5,876 bases of DNA, from the NCBI GenBank assembly GCA_002494205.1, contig DLBE01000004.1:1-5876 (forward strand), written 5' to 3'. Below, piece after piece: positions 4,961 through 5,876 of the stretch. Position numbers and translations under genes: made by a program. The stretch's first letter is position 1, and each line of letters opens with the position of its first letter. The stretch is from Caryophanales bacterium UBA7029 (GTDB lineage: Bacteria > Bacillota_I > Bacilli_A > RFN20 > CAG-826). Under the pieces are notes generated by a model, which had not been told where the DNA came from, searched no databases, and saw nothing but the letters and a program-made list of their open reading frames with translations.

Positions 4961-5876
4961 TTAAGCTTTGTCGGCTGATCCAAGAACTTCGGTGATTTTG
5001 TGTTTAACGAGTTCTTTAACGTACTTACGACCATCGCCAATGTATTGACGTGGATCGAAGTGTTCTGGATGAGCATTAAAGTGCTCTCTAATACCTGCTG
5101 TCATAGCAAGTCTTAAGTCAGAGTCGATGTTAATCTTACAAACTGCTAATTTAGCTGCTTGACGAAGTTGTTTTTCAGGAACACCAACTGCGTCTTTAAG
5201 ATTCCCACCATTTTCGTTAATGATTTTGACATATTCTTGGTTAACTGAGGATGAACCGTGAAGAACGATTGGGAATCCAGGGAGTCTCTTGGAGACTTCT
5301 TCAAGAATATCAAATCTTAGTGGAGGTGGACATAAGACACCGTTTTCATCTCTTGTGCATTGTTCTGGTTTAAACTTATAAGCACCATGTGATGTACCGA
5401 TAGCGATTGCTAAGCTATCACAACCTGTACGACGGACGAATTCTTCGACATCTTCTGGTTTGGTGTATGATTCACTACCGTGTTCAACCTTAACATCATC
5501 TTCGATGCCTGCTAATGTACCAAGTTCAGCTTCAACTGTGACATATGGTTTGTGAGCATGAGCATATTCAACAACTTTTCTTGTGATTGCGATATTTTCT
5601 TCAAATGGCTTGCTTGATGCATCAATCATGACGGATGTAAATCCACCATCGATACAGTCTTTGCACATTTCGAAGTCTGCACCATGGTCTAAGTGAAGAA
5701 CAATTGGAAGACCTGTATCTTCGACAGCTGCTTCAACCATTTTCTTTAAGTAGACAGGTTTTGCATATTTTCTTGCACCTGCTGAAACTTGAAGAATAAC
5801 TGGTGAGTTGCATTCTTTTGCTGCTTCAGTAATAGCTTGGACAATTTCCATATTGTTGCAGTTAAAAGCACCAATG
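4961..5876 (-). CDS. fba: Class II fructose-1,6-bisphosphate aldolase, N-terminus cut by window edge
   Basis: Seen: 304 readable residues ending at TAA (4963-4961). The frame stays open to the right edge, reading IGAFNCNN before the internal Met at 5851, and this matches the usual N-terminal region of the family (a G-A-F-N segment near residue 25). The true start is therefore beyond the window and roughly 20 residues are missing. Numbered from the Met at 5851, class II metal and catalytic motifs are LHLDHGAD (52-59; D55 catalytic, H56 zinc), VEAELGTLAG (106-115), GTSHGAYKF (152-160; H155 zinc), VLHGSSSV (196-203; H198 zinc) and KINIDSD (239-245; N241 and D243 substrate-binding). The NIDSDLRLAMTA stretch fits the longer class II form of about 320-335 residues. 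Known role: zinc-dependent reversible cleavage of fructose-1,6-bisphosphate to dihydroxyacetone phosphate and glyceraldehyde-3-phosphate in cytosolic glycolysis. A strong terminator follows directly, so it ends its transcript; whatever lies upstream is outside the window. Confidence 0.96.
   Translation of the reverse strand, partial: IGAFNCNNMEIVQAITEAAKECNSPVILQVSAGARKYAKPVYLKKMVEAAVEDTGLPIVLHLDHGADFEMCKDCIDGGFTSVMIDASSKPFEENIAITRKVVEYAHAHKPYVTVEAELGTLAGIEDDVKVEHGSESYTKPEDVEEFVRRTGCDSLAIAIGTSHGAYKFKPEQCTRDENGVLCPPPLRFDILEEVSKRLPGFPIVLHGSSSVNQEYVKIINENGGNLKDAVGVPEKQLRQAAKLAVCKINIDSDLRLAMTAGIREHFNAHPEHFDPRQYIGDGRKYVKELVKHKITEVLGSADKA

Noticed and set aside
4961..5851. Complete aldolase starting at the Met of 5851
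   Set aside because: The frame continues upstream to the window edge with family-typical residues (IGAFNCNN), so the Met at 5851 is internal.

Overview
The window is AT-rich and gene-dense. It carries six protein genes and no RNA gene, mobile element, CRISPR array or gene-free stretch longer than about 115 bases. Gene content, AT-rich codons and AAGGAG-type ribosome binding sites point to a Bacillota- or Mycoplasmatota-like bacterium, perhaps a gut Erysipelotrichales/RF39-type lineage; this placement is an inference. All ten tryptophans in the readable proteins are TGG, and the five visible stops are TAA or TAG, so the standard code fits better than the UGA=Trp code of Mycoplasma.

Layout from left to right. 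(1) 1-1124, minus: the N-terminal two thirds of fakA, the ATP-dependent fatty acid kinase (DhaL/DAK2 family, YloV-like), running off the left edge. (2) 1127-2032, minus: a DegV-family fatty-acid-binding protein (FakB-type), 2 bases upstream of fakA and in the same operon. (3) 2033-2145: a divergent control region with promoter-like sequences for both directions and repeated, partly palindromic motifs. (4) 2146-2709, plus: a TetR-family repressor. (5) 2723-3616, plus: a membrane PAP2 phosphatase, whose ribosome binding site overlaps the tetR stop codon. (6) 3634-3661: a terminator hairpin shared by convergent genes. (7) 3654-4889, minus: rarA, a AAA+ ATPase of replication-fork maintenance. (8) 4933-4953: the terminator of the next gene, touching the rarA promoter. 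(9) 4961-5876, minus: class II fructose-bisphosphate aldolase, missing only its N-terminus at the right edge.

FakB presents a fatty acid to FakA, which makes the acyl-phosphate used for phospholipid synthesis. A PAP2 enzyme typically dephosphorylates a lipid phosphate such as phosphatidylglycerophosphate, phosphatidate or undecaprenyl pyrophosphate. The TetR gene between them shares its upstream region with fakB. The four central genes therefore look like a small membrane-lipid module under a local regulator; the regulatory link is inferred. rarA and the aldolase look like ordinary housekeeping genes. I see no clearly new biological system. The points most worth a second look are the TetR-FakBA-PAP2 arrangement, two genes whose promoters leave almost no 5' leader (rarA and tetR), and a FakB-like protein lacking the usual C-terminal histidine.
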